The notes under the pieces were generated by a model that made no database searches, was not told the origin of the DNA, and saw only the letters and a list, made by a program, of their open reading frames with translations. A DNA stretch of 64,000 bases from Leptasterias polaris (Eukaryota; Echinodermata; Asteroidea; Forcipulatida; Asteriidae), in assembly GCA_037783415.1 (NCBI GenBank), contig JAZGTN010000068.1, forward strand, positions 124,001 through 188,000. Reading direction: 5' to 3'. This document shows, one piece after another, positions 62,470 through 64,000 of the stretch (within the stretch, counting starts at the first letter, position 1; each line of letters begins with the position of its first letter). The position numbers were made by a program, and so were the translations under genes.

Positions 62470-62750
62470 TTACTCACAGCTGAGGAGCTGAATTGCAAAG
62501 GACGCGGCTACAATGTGTTTGAGCCACAGGCATGTAAAGACGCCTTTGGCAGCCAGCCACATATGACCACGGAGCAAAGCCAGAGATCGAAAGTGTTCGA
62601 TTTTACCAGAGGGAGAAAAACCGGAGGGCCCGGAGAAAAACCCTCGTGGCAAAGAAGAGAACCAACGCACAACTCTACTCACATAAGAGCCTTAGCCTGG
62701 TGAATGATAGAGCAATGCTGCCTGCTCTGCAGCCCAACCTTTAGCTTAAG
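62470..62750 (-). mobile_element. tRNA-derived SINE (family of 23.27 kb), minus strand
   Basis: GCCAGAGATCGAAAGTGTTC, AGGGAGAAAAACCGGAGGGC and AAGAGAACCAACGCA are complements of the 23.3-kb copy. The ORFs on both strands here are SINE by-products. Confidence 0.65.
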
Positions 62751-64000
62751 ATAAACATACACATGTACAAACCCAAAGTGTCCGCCAATCAATTTAAGGT
62801 CTAATCATATGGAAGGTTTGCTGTATGTTAGTGGTTCCAAGAACCTGAAACACACCCAAATGCACATTATAACTATTATTGCCCCTTACAATTGCAGTTG
62901 ATGACATCTTGACTTCTTAAATCTTGATACGTTTAATTCGTTTTAGCTAAAAGGAAACTTTTCTGTGAAATATTTCAGCTCACTATCATGCTTTCCTCAA
63001 GAAAGAACACACAAAAAACATAAGAAATTAACTTATAAGATTTACTGCAAAATTAAATTTTATGTTTTTGTTTTTTTGTACATCCACAGGAAATGTGATT
63101 TATCATAAACACATAAGGAGCTATGACAGAATTTCACAGAAAGTTGATCTATTCAATCCCTAATATGCGTTTTCATTTGTACCATGGTTTTTAAAAAAAC
63201 ACAAGTTAATAATTCTTTAAAGGTAAGAATTGTTATGTACATGTACATTAATTTGTACAAGTTGAAATTTTCCATAAGCTTAACGTATTTACAATGGTAC
63301 AGTGTCTTACACTGCATTCCAATTACACTGTCATCCCCACGTTTGTGATTTCGGACGCATGGCGAACGGTTCCTCGCACCAGCATTCTGTTAAATCTCAC
63401 ACATGCTTTGGAATGGCAAACCATTGAAAGGCTAGTTGGCAGACGACTAACTCAGTCAAATCTCTTATTCTCGAAAAAAACAATGGAAATGGAAAATATA
63501 TCTTGTGTTTCCTCCGACACCTACCATCTCAAAGGCCCTTGGGCTCAATCAGTATTTTTTTTTAATGCGCGACTTCAAACAGATGGACGGTTTATAAGCC
63601 ACAGCCAAAGAATAAGCCATGGTTTTGAAAAGAGCCGTAGTCTACTTATGTAACTTGTGGCTACGGCTAGGAAGGTTTCAGCAGCAATGCTGAACTATGG
63701 GCAGTCATCCAGCCATGGCTATAGCCAAAGCTGTTCTTTCTGACACGCCTTACTCTTCAGCTTACTGAGTTTTACACTTAAAAGCAGGGTATACTTTGTT
63801 AATTACTCCAACAATTAATGACCATAAAAACTCACTTGGTAAGAAGCACTGCAGCTGTTGTTAATGTATACCATTTTGAGAAACGATTCCCTTCAAAGAA
63901 ATGTGGTTTTAGAGAGAGGGATTCAAAACATTTCTCAGATTGTGTATTCCAATTAGAGATTATTCTTCCTGTGTGGACATAACCGCTCCAGATTTTCGGT

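Larger units (their letters stand above)
58750..64000. other. AT-rich downstream region, no gene recognised
   Basis: Apart from the two repeats annotated separately, this stretch holds simple AT-rich sequence with scattered ACATGTACATGTA motifs, a 45-bp direct duplication at about 62005-62095 (GCTGACAAG, TGTCGTCCAGGCAATTTTTC), and ORFs (for example 59389-59808 and 63294-63653) without domains, splice context or codon bias I recognise. It could be the 3' UTR or an intron of a neighbouring gene on either strand. Confidence 0.5.

Noticed and set aside
63294..63653. 119-residue + strand ORF near the window end
   Set aside because: No domain or conserved motif seen. It could belong to an untranslated region of a gene outside the window.

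Overview
The window is eukaryotic nuclear DNA from a deuterostome, most likely an echinoderm and probably a sea star. This rests on intron-rich, AT-rich sequence with GT-AG introns of about 0.2-7 kb and on several dispersed repeats that resemble those I associate with echinoderm genomes. No prokaryotic, organellar or viral gene was recognised. Two conserved cellular genes lie head-to-tail on the + strand. The first is the 3' portion of CFAP61, a ciliary radial-spoke and calmodulin-associated protein: 22 exons from 1506 to the stop at 38028, joining in frame to about 1102 codons. The second is a complete TBP (TATA-box-binding protein): 7 coding exons, 42305 to 55094, 290 codons plus stop. Every exon junction in both models was checked for frame by hand and all are consistent.

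Almost everything else is transposable-element sequence held in introns and flanks. Two multi-kilobase DNA transposons sit inside CFAP61 introns. One is a Mutator-like (MULE) element at 7677-11365, with terminal repeats built from iterated GGTACGAAGTG(T/A)C motifs and a PHD plus FLYWCH plus MULE transposase that is frameshifted and lacks its first catalytic Asp. The other is a 6.26 kb element at 31156-37418 with roughly 31 bp perfect TIRs and a 4-bp ATAT target duplication. It carries a multi-exon gene with a Tudor-like exon, an exon pair amplified as 612-bp tandem repeats, a zinc-binding segment and a D/D/E-type transposase interrupted by a slip in an A8 run. I cannot assign that element firmly to a superfamily, and it is the best candidate here for something poorly described. 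Smaller elements include nested TTAA (piggyBac-like) elements at 18-19 kb, an internally deleted Tc1/mariner at 38.5 kb that keeps its helix-turn-helix ORF, a palindromic element with a perfect 9-bp target duplication at 42.7 kb, four unrelated-looking foldback elements that all start TATAGAC, and six copies of a GGGCCCAATTTCATAGAGCT-type hairpin element.

TRNA-derived SINEs are abundant. One family is repeatedly arranged as tandem units of 317 bp, each carrying a tRNA-like promoter. In TBP intron 2 (the intron between coding exons 2 and 3) a 50-bp segment of a second SINE has been amplified into about 52 nearly identical tandem copies (46026-48771), itself interrupted by a 141-bp hairpin element. 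A 130-bp satellite at about 21.8-22.7 kb in a CFAP61 intron carries a palindromic pair of ETS-like sites in almost every unit.

Layout: 1-1505 CFAP61 intron; 1506-38028 CFAP61 exons, introns and inserted elements; 38029-42304 CFAP61 3' UTR, intergenic elements and the TBP 5' region; 42305-55094 TBP; 55095-about 58300 TBP 3' UTR and downstream; about 58300-64000 AT-rich sequence with repeats and no recognisable gene.
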